A stretch of DNA of 64,000 bases from Treponema sp. UBA6852 (GCA_002449305.1 DKDI01000035.1:37280-101279); one strand, 5' to 3'. Shown: positions 50,304 to 59,572, numbered from the stretch's first letter. Notes: generated by a model not told the origin, from the letters alone. A program made the numbers and translations.

Positions 50304-50338
50304 GGGGGGGGAGCGAAAGTGCGTTTTACGCACCGAAA
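50304..50338 (-). promoter_or_regulatory. Poly-C tract plus palindrome module upstream of the lipoprotein gene
   Basis: On the minus strand: palindrome GTGCGTAAAACGCAC (50319-50333), TTTCGCT, C8 (50304-50311), then CTTGCCC as a possible -35 hexamer. The tract ends 46 nt before the ATG. A nearly identical module stands at 63158-63195. Length changes in the C run could alter promoter strength. Confidence 0.55.
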
Positions 50339-50486
50339 TTAAATTACCGTGCACAACAGGAATTTACTTTGCAGCTTATGCGGAAAACTCGCGCACATTA
50401 TTTCTCCCGGCCGTGAATGTAGATTGCTTTTTTTTTTGCTTCCATTGATTTGCTCTTCACTTTTCTTCTGACTCATATCTTTTACT

Positions 50487-52049
50487 TTAAAAGACTTTCT
50501 TGAATTTTATATTCTTTGCACGGCACCATTCCTGATATGCAAGTAAATCTTCGCCCTGTAAAACCCGATTTCCTGGTCCTAGCGCCTGACGGATGCTGAA
50601 TTTTGGTGAAACTTCAATGCAAATCCTATACTTATTCTTGTATTTTGCATACACGATTGTGCAGTATTTTTTGCGAGCCAGTTCTGTATAACACCAGCCC
50701 ACGCAATTGTGCATTTCACTTCCGACTGTCCTCAGTTCTGCGGAGCTTTGGGCCACATAAAAGCAATAACGGTCTTCATCTTTTACTTCGACAGTTTCAA
50801 TCTTTCCGTCACCTGTGCGAATCGTAGTCCTGTTTTCGCCGCATTTATAGGCAAGGTCAAGGTGAGGCTGCTCGATTTCAAATTTTTCATCTTTTTCTTG
50901 ATTTTCGTCAAACATCCGGGCAGAAAGAGCGTTTGCATTCTGTGCTTGCACAATGTCGGCACGGCGAACTAAAAAATCATGCGTATAATCATTGAATCCT
51001 TCGTGAAGCACATCTTTCTTTTCTTTATCACTCAAAGCATCAGCGCAAATCGGATAAGAATTTATTCCATCAATAATAACATTGTTTGGAATCTTTTCGT
51101 CAGCAAAAAAATTGAAAGTTCTTTCCAGGCTATTCCAAACTGTTTTTTCGGAAGAAACTGCAAGCATATCCCCGACGAATTTTTTTAGCGAGAGGCGAAT
51201 GCTGTAAGAAATCTCGCCGTCAGAAAAATTTACCATACAAAACTTGAAAAAAGCATAGCAAAGAGGATTAGCGCTTTTTAAAAGAATATTCACATCAGAA
51301 AATCCCAAATCCTTTACCGCCGCATACGAGATGACACCTTCAGGGAAACTCTGGTACAACTTTCGGACAGATTTTGAAGGCTTTATTCCGAGACTGTGAA
51401 ACATTTCGTTTTCGGCGGTCGGAGTGTTTCCAGAAGAAAGAGTTGAAAAATCCTTATCATACGGATTTAAAGCCCAGTGATGAGAAATTTTATAGAAATT
51501 GATGTTGAACGGACTTAGCATATAACCAATGATAAGACTGAAGCCACGAAATTTTGAAGCAATGGTCGGGACTATGCCAAATTCTTTTTTATACCGATCG
51601 CCTAAATCCTTTAAGATTTCTTCCGTGATTTCAGGACAAAGGCCGGATGCCAAATCTTCGCTCTCAAAAACAGATTTTCCGTTTTTGGATAAGACTTTAC
51701 GCTCAAGATTAAGCTCATAAAAATTTTCGATAAGACGGCGGTTCTGCTTTACGACAGTCTGGGATTTTACAAGAATGAGATAATTATTTTTTGTTTTTGC
51801 CACATGATAGCCATAATTAAAGATTGAATTTTCATAAGCAAAAGGTCCTTCATACAAATGTCCGCACTGACTTTTAAGAATATTATTTGAAAAGGCGGCG
51901 ATATATTCCCAGCGATGGCACGAGCGGCAATATACGCTTTTCTGTTTTAAATTTACTATGGTCGGGAAAAGAGACATCGGCTCACAAGAAATTGGTATGT
52001 ACTTATTAATTTTTGGACTAAATGCCCAGTAGCTGCACTGTGCTCTCAT
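50487..52049 (-). CDS. PcfJ-like domain protein
   Basis: 520 residues. The C-terminal 100 residues match the PcfJ-like pattern: FYVAQSSAELRTVGSEMHNC, then VGWCYTELARKKYCTIVYAK and QALGPGNRVLQGEDLLAYQE. The N-terminal part has paired cysteines (CRSCHRWEY with CGHLYEG, a possible zinc site) and a long helical middle. PcfJ is named from a conjugative plasmid; its biochemical function is not established. GGAG is 8 nt before ATG 52049, so the 32-nt overlap with the upstream gene is genuine and suggests coupling. Confidence 0.75.
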   Translation of the reverse strand: MRAQCSYWAFSPKINKYIPISCEPMSLFPTIVNLKQKSVYCRSCHRWEYIAAFSNNILKSQCGHLYEGPFAYENSIFNYGYHVAKTKNNYLILVKSQTVVKQNRRLIENFYELNLERKVLSKNGKSVFESEDLASGLCPEITEEILKDLGDRYKKEFGIVPTIASKFRGFSLIIGYMLSPFNINFYKISHHWALNPYDKDFSTLSSGNTPTAENEMFHSLGIKPSKSVRKLYQSFPEGVISYAAVKDLGFSDVNILLKSANPLCYAFFKFCMVNFSDGEISYSIRLSLKKFVGDMLAVSSEKTVWNSLERTFNFFADEKIPNNVIIDGINSYPICADALSDKEKKDVLHEGFNDYTHDFLVRRADIVQAQNANALSARMFDENQEKDEKFEIEQPHLDLAYKCGENRTTIRTGDGKIETVEVKDEDRYCFYVAQSSAELRTVGSEMHNCVGWCYTELARKKYCTIVYAKYKNKYRICIEVSPKFSIRQALGPGNRVLQGEDLLAYQEWCRAKNIKFKKVF

Positions 52050-52779
52050 TTTTTTTCTCCAGATTGTTTAAGATTTCACAGTCATATATATCGATTGCCC
52101 AGCCGTCTTTTATAGCCCGCTTGATGTCCGTGTAATGAGCAATCACTTTTTCTGTAGGAATAGGAAGCGTCGTGGTGATTTTAGGAACCGTAACCGTCAG
52201 CTCCATTCCTTGCCCTCTCTTCTTTTTTGCACTCAAAGAAAAGTCATACATCTCGCGCATTTCAAGCTCGTTTATTTGCAGATGATGAGATGAAACAACT
52301 GATATAATTCCGTACCTGCCGTCAAGATTTCGTATTGTGACTTTCGGCTTTGCATTTTGAACCGTTTGTCTTCTGACTTGTTGATTCCACTTATACTCGC
52401 CCGATTCCTTGTACTCAACCAGTTTTTCAAACTCTTCCTCAGAATAAAACAGGTGAGTTACATAATAAAGTTTTTTTTCGATATATCCTTTAATTCCTTC
52501 TCCGTTATCACTTCTGCAGCTAAAGGAAATATCATAGCCAAAATGCTGGAATCTGAAATTGAACTCATAAGGCGGTTCTTTGGTCACAAAACGAATCGCA
52601 TCATTCTGAATATCGATGAAAATCTTTGTGCCATCGTCGAACTGGCCTTCAATCAAGTCCTCGTCTTTTAGTCCGAAATATTTGAAATCAATTTCATTTT
52701 TTTCATTTCCGAATTTTTCGACAAACCTAAGGAACTGCTCGTGGTTCAAAAACTTTATTTCACAATGAGTTGGATTCAT
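52018..52779 (-). CDS. Unrecognised protein coupled to the PcfJ-like gene
   Basis: 253 residues, soluble, mixed alpha/beta, with no signal peptide and no motif I can name. The C-terminal part (TEKVIAHYTDIKRAIKDGWA) looks helical. ATG 52779 is chosen for the GGAG upstream; the frame starts at 52833, inside a noncoding palindromic stretch. The gene overlaps the PcfJ-like gene by 32 nt, and similar partner genes are often seen beside pcfJ. It stands downstream of the shared promoter box at 52902. Confidence 0.6.
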   Translation of the reverse strand: MNPTHCEIKFLNHEQFLRFVEKFGNEKNEIDFKYFGLKDEDLIEGQFDDGTKIFIDIQNDAIRFVTKEPPYEFNFRFQHFGYDISFSCRSDNGEGIKGYIEKKLYYVTHLFYSEEEFEKLVEYKESGEYKWNQQVRRQTVQNAKPKVTIRNLDGRYGIISVVSSHHLQINELEMREMYDFSLSAKKKRGQGMELTVTVPKITTTLPIPTEKVIAHYTDIKRAIKDGWAIDIYDCEILNNLEKKNESTVQLLGI

Positions 52780-52901
52780 TCTGCGCTCTCCATTTTTAGA
52801 AACGCCGGTTTCGTCTCTTTGGGAAACCGGCAAACCCGAATTTCACCGGCAAAAGATAGGCGCCGGATTTAGCATTTTGCGATTCAACCGCAAAACACAA
52901 G

Positions 52902-52937
52902 AATAATATATGGAAAATTCGCAAGAAGTTCAAAAAA
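52902..52937 (-). promoter_or_regulatory. Shared promoter box, copy 1
   Basis: Minus strand: TTGAAC, 17-nt spacer rich in the phrase TTGCGAATTTTCC, TATATT. One of four near-identical 35-nt copies (also 55195, 58539, 59806). It lies 123 nt before the start of the 52779 gene. Confidence 0.6.
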
Positions 52938-52999
52938 GTGTAAAGAAAGCTGAATTTTTTTCCAGCTCAGAATGTCCCCTGGTTAAAAAGGAATGTCGT

Positions 53000-53037
53000 T
53001 AGCCTGAATTTCGAGTTTTATGATTTTATGTCATTTT
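53000..53037. repeat. Dispersed element, end fragment (copy E)
   Basis: TAGCCTGAATTTCGAGTTTT followed by ATGATTT and ATGTCATT matches the terminal repeat of copies B, C and F; the rest of the element is absent. Confidence 0.55.
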
Positions 53038-53045
53038 TGTTTTTC

Positions 53046-53119
53046 ATTCTCAAATAAAAACACCGCACCACTACAATCCAAAAAAGACTTATAGAGGTGC
53101 GGCATTGTATTTTGAGAAT
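53046..53119. repeat. Long imperfect inverted repeat in the intergenic region
   Basis: Outer arms ATTCTCAAA (53046-53054) and TTTGAGAAT (53111-53119), inner arms CCGCACC (53063-53069) and GGTGCGG (53096-53102). It may fold as a roughly 75-nt hairpin, acting as a terminator for the 53334 gene or as a small mobile remnant. The rest of the 52.8-53.3 kb gap contains the promoter box, the repeat fragment and a palindrome, but no gene that I can support. Confidence 0.5.
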
Positions 53120-53271
53120 ATATAAATTGTCTGAGATTTGACAGATTTTAAAGCACAGAAAGCGCGAACAGAACTTGAATTTATACCATCTATTGTTTGC
53201 ATTTTTTCTGTGCTCCTCGTGCAAATTTTTATGAGTACTTACAAGTTACAACACAATTTTAATAAAAAACA

Positions 53272-53286
53272 GTGCGTTTTACGCAC
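53272..53286. promoter_or_regulatory. Palindrome GTGCG-TTTTA-CGCAC (copy 3)
   Basis: Identical core and flanks (A on the left, CGAA on the right) to the copies at 50319 and 63177. It has no poly-C tract and is downstream of the 53334 gene, so its role here is unclear. Confidence 0.45.
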
Positions 53287-53333
53287 CGAATTTTTTATTT
53301 CAGAGGCTAACAAGCTTGTCTTACCGGCTGTAT

Positions 53334-54116
53334 TCAGCTGCAATATAAAGAATCCATTATCTTTTTTTGACATTCAACGGAAGGCTTTTTCATCTCCAGA
53401 AGTTCCGCTTCAAGCTTTTTCTTCGTCTCCGGGCTGACACACCTGAAGATTTTGCTCTGGATTTCATAATCACAAAATGCGATTGCCTGTGCAAGGAAAT
53501 CAAGGTTTTCCTCGGCGATTTTCTTCACGGTAATATCATCAAGCCAAACAATGTTCTCAAAGTTCCCGGAAAGATAGACTTCCATCGCTGTATGTGCCCG
53601 CTGTTCTTTTTGCTCACTGCTTTCTTCAAGTCTGCGCAAGTATTCCGCACGATTTTCATCATCCCGCTTTTCAAAGTCTGACATTAGCTTTGTGCCAAGT
53701 TCTTCGCCAATCATTGAGGCAAGTTTCGTCGCAAGGACACGAGGATTCGCCCCTTCATAGATTGAATGCACGCCCTCCGCCGCCATCATCAGCGCAAGTT
53801 TTTCTTCGTCGCCGCCTAGTTTTTGGGAAGAAGCGATTGCATAGAAGGCGATTTTCTCAATATCGGATATTTCAACACCGTCACAGATGTCCATAAAAAG
53901 ATTTCGTATAAAATTTCTACCATACAAAGAGATTTTTTGCGGAAAATCCTCTCCCGCAAAATCATTGAAGGCCTGCTCAGTATCCATATCCGCTTGCAAG
54001 GAAAGAATTCCTTCACGGCGGGAACGTTCGGCCGTGTTTATCAAAAACCATGCCATGCCAAGCAAAGTCTTTTCGTACTCAGGCTTTGCGGGCGGTAAAT
54101 TGTAGAAGATTGCCAT
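53334..54116 (-). CDS. Soluble protein fusing MotA-cytoplasmic-like and FliG-C-like regions
   Basis: 260 residues without membrane segments. Residues about 13-150 follow the cytoplasmic part of the stator protein MotA: NTAERSRREGILSLQADMD (like the A-x-RREG-x-L-x-LE stretch), IRNLFMDICDGVEISDIEKI, and AEGVHSIYEGANPRVLATKL (like MotA IQ-x-G-x-NPR). Residues about 184-258 resemble the C-terminal domain of FliG (NFENIVWLDDITVKKIAEEN, LAQAIAFCDYEIQSKIFRC). MotA and FliG-C normally form the torque interface, so their fusion in one protein is odd. It follows the split lipoprotein gene by 21 nt. Resemblance is by eye. Confidence 0.6.
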   Translation of the reverse strand: MAIFYNLPPAKPEYEKTLLGMAWFLINTAERSRREGILSLQADMDTEQAFNDFAGEDFPQKISLYGRNFIRNLFMDICDGVEISDIEKIAFYAIASSQKLGGDEEKLALMMAAEGVHSIYEGANPRVLATKLASMIGEELGTKLMSDFEKRDDENRAEYLRRLEESSEQKEQRAHTAMEVYLSGNFENIVWLDDITVKKIAEENLDFLAQAIAFCDYEIQSKIFRCVSPETKKKLEAELLEMKKPSVECQKKIMDSLYCS

Positions 54117-54137
54117 TTATTCCTCCAAAGATTTTTT

Positions 54138-55186
54138 TCATGTATTCAAAGGGACGGTTTTATTTATTTTCCCGATAATCGATTTCAGGGCATAAAGCAC
54201 AACATTAAAAAGCTTCTTTTTTTCCGGGTCTGGTACAAGAGCGAAATTCACGAGAAGGTCATAATACCCATTATTGTAATCAATTTTTCCAAGCCGAGTT
54301 TTAGGCTCAAAAATCAGGTAGTAAGGTGGTGCTTTTCTGAAATTCTCCCTCATGATTTCAAACAGCTCAATGTATGCGTTCCGTCGCTGGATTTGATTCT
54401 TCACCCTAGCCCCAATACCGCTTCCGGTGACATTCTTTGAAAACTGTGACATTGATTTTTTTGCCCGCTCAAGATTTGAATCCGTTGAATTCGCCTGAAT
54501 ATAAAGCTTAAGTGCCTCAAGGTCAGCCCCGCTTTGCATGGCGACATTTCCCTGCGCATAGAGTTTCTGAGCCTCAATCTCAGATTCAAACTGCTTTGTT
54601 TTTACGGAAAGGAGAGCCTTTTTTTGCGCAATGCTCAGGGGGAAACCAAGATGGTCAAGCAAATCCGCAACGGCTTCCTTCAGGACAAGACCGTTCTCCA
54701 AATCGGCAAAGGCACAGTTAGGCTCGCTGTAGCCAGCAATCAAAGTGTTTTTTCCTTGTCGTTGATTCGTACCGAAAGCGAATAGTCACCGTTTTTGCCT
54801 GTAATCGAAACGAACATCACTTTTTTGGCGACTTTGAAATTGCCAGCCTCAACCAAGTCCGAGTCGTCGAAGATTCCGCTTTCGTCGCGTTTCTGAGCGA
54901 GTGCCATTTTTCTGGCATTACGACTGTCAGCTATTATGATTGGTGAATACTTTGCGATGTCGTCGCTGATTGTATTCACTACGAATTCTGGAATCCATGC
55001 AGAATCCTGAGCGATGTTGTTCAGGCTAGGCTCCTCGACCTGCATCACAAACTCACCGCTGATGTTTCTCTTTTTGGACTGAGAATCTTGATTCGAGAAA
55101 TTTCCATAATATTCTGCGGATTTTTCGCCAGTTGATGCACAGCCAAAAATTACGGCGATAATCCAGAACCGCTTTTCAGTTTTCAT
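54138..55186 (-). pseudogene. LPP20/CsgG-like lipoprotein gene, apparently split by a frameshift
   Basis: The first frame (55186 to 54740) has a lipoprotein signal (IIAVIFGC) and a beta-rich region ending ITGKNGDYSLSVRINDKEKT, then stops at TGA. The second (54743 to 54138) continues at once with IAGYSEPNCAFADLENGLVL and a helical, TPR-like tail. Read together they form one smooth chain if one base is changed in the A6 run just before the stop. Alternatively a TTG overlapping the stop (TTGA), with AAGGA upstream, could start a second protein, as happens at 5547. First gene(s) of an operon with the MotA/FliG-like gene, behind promoter box copy 2. Confidence 0.6.
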
Positions 55187-55194
55187 AGGGTATG

Positions 55195-55229
55195 AATAAT
55201 ATATGGAAAATTCTCAAAAAGTTTAAAAA
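55195..55229 (-). promoter_or_regulatory. Shared promoter box, copy 2
   Basis: Minus strand: TTAAAC, 17-nt spacer, TATATT (55198-55203), ending 11 nt before ATG 55186. Spacer sequence is nearly identical to copies 1, 3 and 4. Confidence 0.65.
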
Positions 55230-55286
55230 TTTTGAAAAAAAATGAATTTTTTTGATGAATTTTTTTTCAAAATTTACCTACTTTTA

Positions 55287-56799
55287 CTATGCTTCTGAAT
55301 AAATTACATCACAATTGTTGAATTTGCAGCTGGAGTTTCTTACACTGTGATTCTCAAACACTTTCTTAAAATTATTGAAAACGCAGGAATAGAACACAAA
55401 CTTATTTTCTGATTCAAAAGTTAGACTTCCATCATCCTTTTTGGTTGTGAAAAATTCACAGGAATTAAAAATTATGTTTTCAGTCTGATAAGCATTAAAG
55501 TTGTATCGATCCAGATTCTTGAACGAAATACCTTCAAAAGTAATCCCCTTGCATTCTCCAATAAACACAATCGAATCCACCTGAACAACCGATTTCTGGG
55601 AATCGGGAGCCTGAGTGTTTATTACAGCCCCTTTTATAGTAATGTTGTTTTTTCCTTCCAAATTAAAGCCCTGATACTGAGTACCAGGAGTTAGAACGAT
55701 AGTGTCGCCGTCGTATGCCTCGTCAATTGCAGTTTGCAGAAGCTTGTAGGTCTTTTTGTTGCGCTCGTTGTAGCTTAGCGCATTGTTTGATGGTACATCA
55801 TAATGCGGGCTTAAAAGAGACTTCTTTATAGTACAGTTCCTAAGGCAGTCAATACTCTTTTCCTGGAAAATGTATTTAACGGAATCGAATGTTGTGTCCT
55901 TTATATAACTAGCCTCGCCAAAATAACAACCATTTTGCCGGAAAGCATTACTACAATTAATAAAAAGACTGTTTTCTATCTTAATGGTGGTATCTTCAAT
56001 AAAAGATATTGCATGGTGCATTGTCATAAAAACACAATTCTTAATAACAAGCTCATAACTCCAAGAAAAAACGTATACAAATTTTTCTTTGTCTTTTCCT
56101 TCAAAAACAATTCCATCAATTATTGTATTATCTCCAATTGGGGAAAATGATTTATCATATAGCTTGAACACTGTGCGCTCATGCAATGGAGAGTTCATGT
56201 TGTTGTTTGAGGCTTTGAATGTCAGAGATTTTTGAATATCATAATCTTCATTGATTTCAAACACACCGTTTGAGAACACAAGTGTGTCGCCTTCCTGTGC
56301 GTCATCTACAGCATCCTGTATTGAGGTGTAGACATTGCCCTTACTCTGCAGTGTAATTCTTGGCGTATCAGAAGACAGTTCTGTAGGATTTTCCGCATTC
56401 TTGCAGTCAAAGAGACACTTCCTGGAGCAAAACTTACGCCCTGGAAAAAGCAGCTGGTTTGCATAAATCTGTTCGTTCTGCCTTCCACACCAGGCACACT
56501 TTCCAAGTTTTTCAAGACGCTCTGCTTCTTCCTGGCGACGTTCTTCTTCAGCTTCTTCTTTTTCACGCTGTTCCTTGTCGGCGTTCTTCTTCTGCCCGTT
56601 GATTGATATATGCAGAACTATTCTTAAGGTTAAGAGCATAAGCCCTCATACAGCTTTCACAACAGAAACTCATTCCTTTTAGGGCACTAAAATCATTTAA
56701 GATTTCATAACCGATTTCAGCTTTATTAACATCGTCATTCTGCGCTTCATATAAGGTGTCGATTGTAAATCTCCGACCACAATATACACAAATTTCCAT
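55287..56799 (-). pseudogene. Zinc-ribbon plus right-handed beta-helix protein, split by a frameshift
   Basis: The first frame (56799 to 56563) gives MEICVYCGRRF and FCCESCMRAYAL, a Cys4 zinc site, then a charged linker. The second (open 56639 to 55287) continues a Glu/Arg-rich linker into a second Cys site (KCAWCGRQN, FCSRKCLFDC) and then about 350 residues of beta-helix rungs (for example YTSIQDAVDDAQEGDTLVFS, NCVFMTMHHAISFIE, NSLFINCSNAF). The linkers overlap in different frames, and the second frame has no credible start, so one gene with a single indel between about 56566 and 56600 is the best reading. Surface or adhesion roles are common for such helices, but there is no signal peptide. 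Confidence 0.6.
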
Positions 56800-56829
56800 A
56801 TTATTTTTCCTCCGTTTTCAATTCTATAT

Positions 56830-58089
56830 TTATTGCGCCTCACTTATGTAATACGCTTCCCCAAGATTATCATTCACATGGCTGACAAACTTAGGTATGT
56901 TATTAATAGCCCATTCACGGCAGACGGCTATCTCTGTTCCGTCACCAAGCGCAATCGGCTTATCAACGAAAAAGTAGTCTTTTGCTTTGCTTTTATATTT
57001 GAGTTTTATTTCCTCAATTTTTTGAAATACCCCCATGGGACCTTGCAACTCCTTAGGGAAAAATTTTTCAAGGTCTGTCACAGTTAAAGGTTTCTTTTCG
57101 CTTATATAGGCGTTCACCACAGCCTGAACTAAAGGAGATTTTCCGTATTCTTTTCCGTTAAAAAGATACTTTCGGTTATCTCTATGCTTTTCAAGAACTT
57201 TAATAGTTTTGTTCATTTTTTGTTTTTCAGAGTCATCAATTTCATCATCTGTGCACAAAACTTTAATAGCTGCCAGAAGCAGCTGGGAATTCTTGTTCCA
57301 GAACTGGCGAAGTAATTTTTTTTCTTCTGAACTATATGCCATAATCAATTCTCCATCCATTTTTGAAGGGTCTCTGTAACTAAGGCAGCGCAAATAATCA
57401 AGAGTGAGCAACTCGCCCTGCTTTGACATTCCCTTTTTTAAACACGGCTCCAAAAGATAATCCACAATATTCTGATAATTTATCAAAATGTAATTGGGGT
57501 TCTTGCAAATATTCGTTCTGCTTGTTTCATCAACAAGGCTAAAATCAATTTTAGGAGTGAGGAAAACATAGACCGGCTCGACACATTTATTTGAATCCTT
57601 ATAGTGTTCTCGCGCCCATTCGTAATACTTATCGCTCTGATTATCATGCTCATCAGACTTTACCTTATTTTCTATGACAACCGGATAGATTCGGCGATTC
57701 CCGCAAAATGTGATTTCAAGCAGAATATCAATCCGCCCCTTTTTTGATGACTGAACGAAGGTCTCACGACTTACACAGACATTTTCAATCTGCCAGTTTT
57801 CAAGCAAGAGATTGTTCTGAAACTCTTCATCAAAGGGAACAGAAAAGTTGCATGGATAATCATTCCTTGCCATCACAAGAAGTTGAAGAAATTTTTGTAC
57901 GGGATATGCATCCAAAGTATGATTTTCAGCAGGACTCAAAAGCCAGGCAAGAAAATTGCTATGGGCATCCTCACTTCGCCCCACTCCAAGAATGTCAAAG
58001 CAAGTCCGTCTGCCATAATAAGCAGAAAGCGAGAGATATTCAGGCGAATTATAAAGCTCAATAATCTGGCGCTTTATATTTTCAGTCAT
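56830..58089 (-). CDS. PD-(D/E)XK nuclease superfamily protein
   Basis: 419 residues. The nuclease core is in the first half: FDILGVGRSEDAHSNFLAWL, then GRIDILLEI (catalytic Asp) and PVVIENKVKSDEHDNQSDKY (Glu-x-Lys), a pattern typical of the PD-(D/E)XK_4 group of phage- and defence-associated proteins. The C-terminal half is helical and unrecognised. Not adjacent to a methylase, so it is not an ordinary restriction enzyme. It follows no clear promoter box and lies 30 nt upstream of the split zinc-ribbon gene. Confidence 0.75.
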   Translation of the reverse strand: MTENIKRQIIELYNSPEYLSLSAYYGRRTCFDILGVGRSEDAHSNFLAWLLSPAENHTLDAYPVQKFLQLLVMARNDYPCNFSVPFDEEFQNNLLLENWQIENVCVSRETFVQSSKKGRIDILLEITFCGNRRIYPVVIENKVKSDEHDNQSDKYYEWAREHYKDSNKCVEPVYVFLTPKIDFSLVDETSRTNICKNPNYILINYQNIVDYLLEPCLKKGMSKQGELLTLDYLRCLSYRDPSKMDGELIMAYSSEEKKLLRQFWNKNSQLLLAAIKVLCTDDEIDDSEKQKMNKTIKVLEKHRDNRKYLFNGKEYGKSPLVQAVVNAYISEKKPLTVTDLEKFFPKELQGPMGVFQKIEEIKLKYKSKAKDYFFVDKPIALGDGTEIAVCREWAINNIPKFVSHVNDNLGEAYYISEAQ

Positions 58090-58293
58090 AATTCATCCAC
58101 GATGTTCTTTTGTTCAGCAACATTCCCTGTGTCTCCGCACCTATTTTAACAGTAAAAAATTTCTTATTATACAACGGATTTTCTAAAAAACCTAGTACTT
58201 TAACTCACTAGAATCATTATTTCAGCACGCTAACTGCGATTGATTCAAGAATGCAGTCAGTTGTCCGAAAAAAGCGGACAACTGAAAATGCCA

Positions 58294-58494
58294 TCAAGCA
58301 AACGGCACAAACACCGTGTGTACCGATTTTTTATCTTTTGTCATCGTCCTGTACAGAACACCGCCATACACTCTGATGACATCGGTATATGGGGAGTCAG
58401 TTTCTTCCGCCCCAAAGTTCAAGCCTGTTCCATCATCTATCAGCTCCCCCCTACAAATTCTCCAATTTTTGAGTTCTTCAAGTTCTTTGTTCAT
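58294..58494 (-). CDS. Small unrecognised protein, paralogue of the 59573 gene
   Basis: 66 residues, starting MNKELEELKNWRICRGELID. The core SPYTDVIRVYGGVLYRTMTK and KDKKSVHTVFVP is almost identical to the second copy at 59573-59788. Start ATG 58494 has AAGGAG 8 nt upstream. A shared promoter box lies 45 nt upstream. No known family; it could be a small antitoxin-, toxin- or phage-like regulator, but nothing in the sequence shows this. Confidence 0.65.
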   Translation of the reverse strand: MNKELEELKNWRICRGELIDDGTGLNFGAEETDSPYTDVIRVYGGVLYRTMTKDKKSVHTVFVPFA

Positions 58495-58538
58495 ATTGCT
58501 TTCTCCTTTCTCTGCGGTCATTTTTATCCGACATGCAT

Positions 58539-58575
58539 AATAATATATGAGAAATTTGCCAAAAGTTCAAAAATT
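58539..58575 (-). promoter_or_regulatory. Shared promoter box, copy 3
   Basis: Minus strand: TTGAAC, a slightly longer spacer with TTGGCAAATTTCTCA, TATATT. It precedes the small gene at 58494. Confidence 0.6.
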
Positions 58576-58602
58576 GTTAGGAATTTTGAGTAATACGATC
58601 AA

Positions 58603-58673
58603 TGTATGAATCATTTTATTGCCGTATATGTGTTCATACATTACCGTATATGCATCCTTACATTGCAATAAAA
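58603..58673. repeat. Interlocking inverted repeats in a 350-nt gene-free stretch
   Basis: TGTATGAA (58603-58610) pairs with TTCATACA (58633-58640), and TTTTATTGC (58614-58622) with GCAATAAAA (58665-58673); two copies of CCGTATATG lie between. The remaining sequence from 58674 to 58942 is AT-rich and shows no gene. Confidence 0.45.
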
Positions 58674-58942
58674 GTTTGTTTATATTGCTATAGTTTGATA
58701 TGCCGTTCTTTTATGTAAGCATTGTTATGCTTTTGATATGCCTCGTCACATGAAATATATTCCTATGTGGGCTTAATTGAAGTATCTGTAAGTTTCAATA
58801 AGTGCTGATTTTTATGGAATTTTGTTCTAAAACCTCATTTTTCATTCTTTTTTCGCTTAAATCTGCAAAAATTAAGCTTCGTTAAGTTTCAGTCTTACGA
58901 CCTACGCCGGTTAGAGGCACCATTGTACTCTCCAATATTTTT

Positions 58943-59545
58943 CTATTCTTTGCTTTCTTCTGCATCATCCCCAAAATCAAAATTCTTCAATGTGCATTCT
59001 CTTCTCGAATGTCTAGGTCTTCGCGGTGCATTACTTTGCTCCTCATAAAACTTTTTCATCGCAGGATCTGTCTCCTGAAATTTAACACGCAATGGCGGTC
59101 TAAAAACTTTAGCTGCATCGTTTGCTGTCGTAGAGCCATCTCTTCCTTTGCCGAACACTTTTTTGTGTCCTTCCTCGCTGAACTGAATCGTGCAGTATAA
59201 AAATCCACGAATCTCATAAAATCCAAGCTCGTAATTCACAACTTCATCAGGAAAAAGCGCTTGCATAGTTTCAGTATAAAGCCTTTGTACTACATCTTTA
59301 TCCCATTTTACAAGCATCTCGTCCAAAAGAATGCTGAACTCTTTTAGGAACACGCCAAGTTTTGCCTTACCAGTGCAGAACGGCGGAATGGTTATCGTGC
59401 AAAAAGGGTAATCATCTGGCGATAATGTCAGGCTTCTGTCTTCATATTTTCCCTCGTAAAAATTGAAATCAGTTTTAATCGCAGTTTCGCAATCCTCAAT
59501 GTAAAAATCCGTAAATTGATATATTCCTTCATTATATGGAAACAA
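58943..59545 (-). CDS. Unrecognised soluble protein
   Basis: 200 residues, acidic at the ends, with no signal or membrane segment and no motif I can name. The middle (LGVFLKEFSILLDEMLVKWD) is helical; a basic stretch (APRRPRHSRREC) lies near the C-terminus. Start is TTG 59545 with a strong AGGAGG 9 nt upstream. It is 27 nt behind the small gene at 59573 and so belongs to the transcription unit driven by promoter box copy 4. Confidence 0.6.
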   Translation of the reverse strand: MFPYNEGIYQFTDFYIEDCETAIKTDFNFYEGKYEDRSLTLSPDDYPFCTITIPPFCTGKAKLGVFLKEFSILLDEMLVKWDKDVVQRLYTETMQALFPDEVVNYELGFYEIRGFLYCTIQFSEEGHKKVFGKGRDGSTTANDAAKVFRPPLRVKFQETDPAMKKFYEEQSNAPRRPRHSRRECTLKNFDFGDDAEESKE

Positions 59546-59572
59546 GATTCTTTACCTCCTGTAATTGCAAAA

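Noticed and set aside
53018..53437. Short open frames between 53018 and 53437
   Set aside because: They cross the element fragment, long hairpin and palindrome, with no ribosome site or recognisable product.
54740..54755. Programmed -1 ribosomal frameshift at A6-C
   Set aside because: The slippery heptamer is not in the phase required (codons are GAA AAA ACA) and no downstream pseudoknot was seen; mutation or coupled re-initiation is simpler.
56830..58089. Type II restriction enzyme
   Set aside because: No methyltransferase is adjacent, and the nuclease motif belongs to a broad PD-(D/E)XK group.
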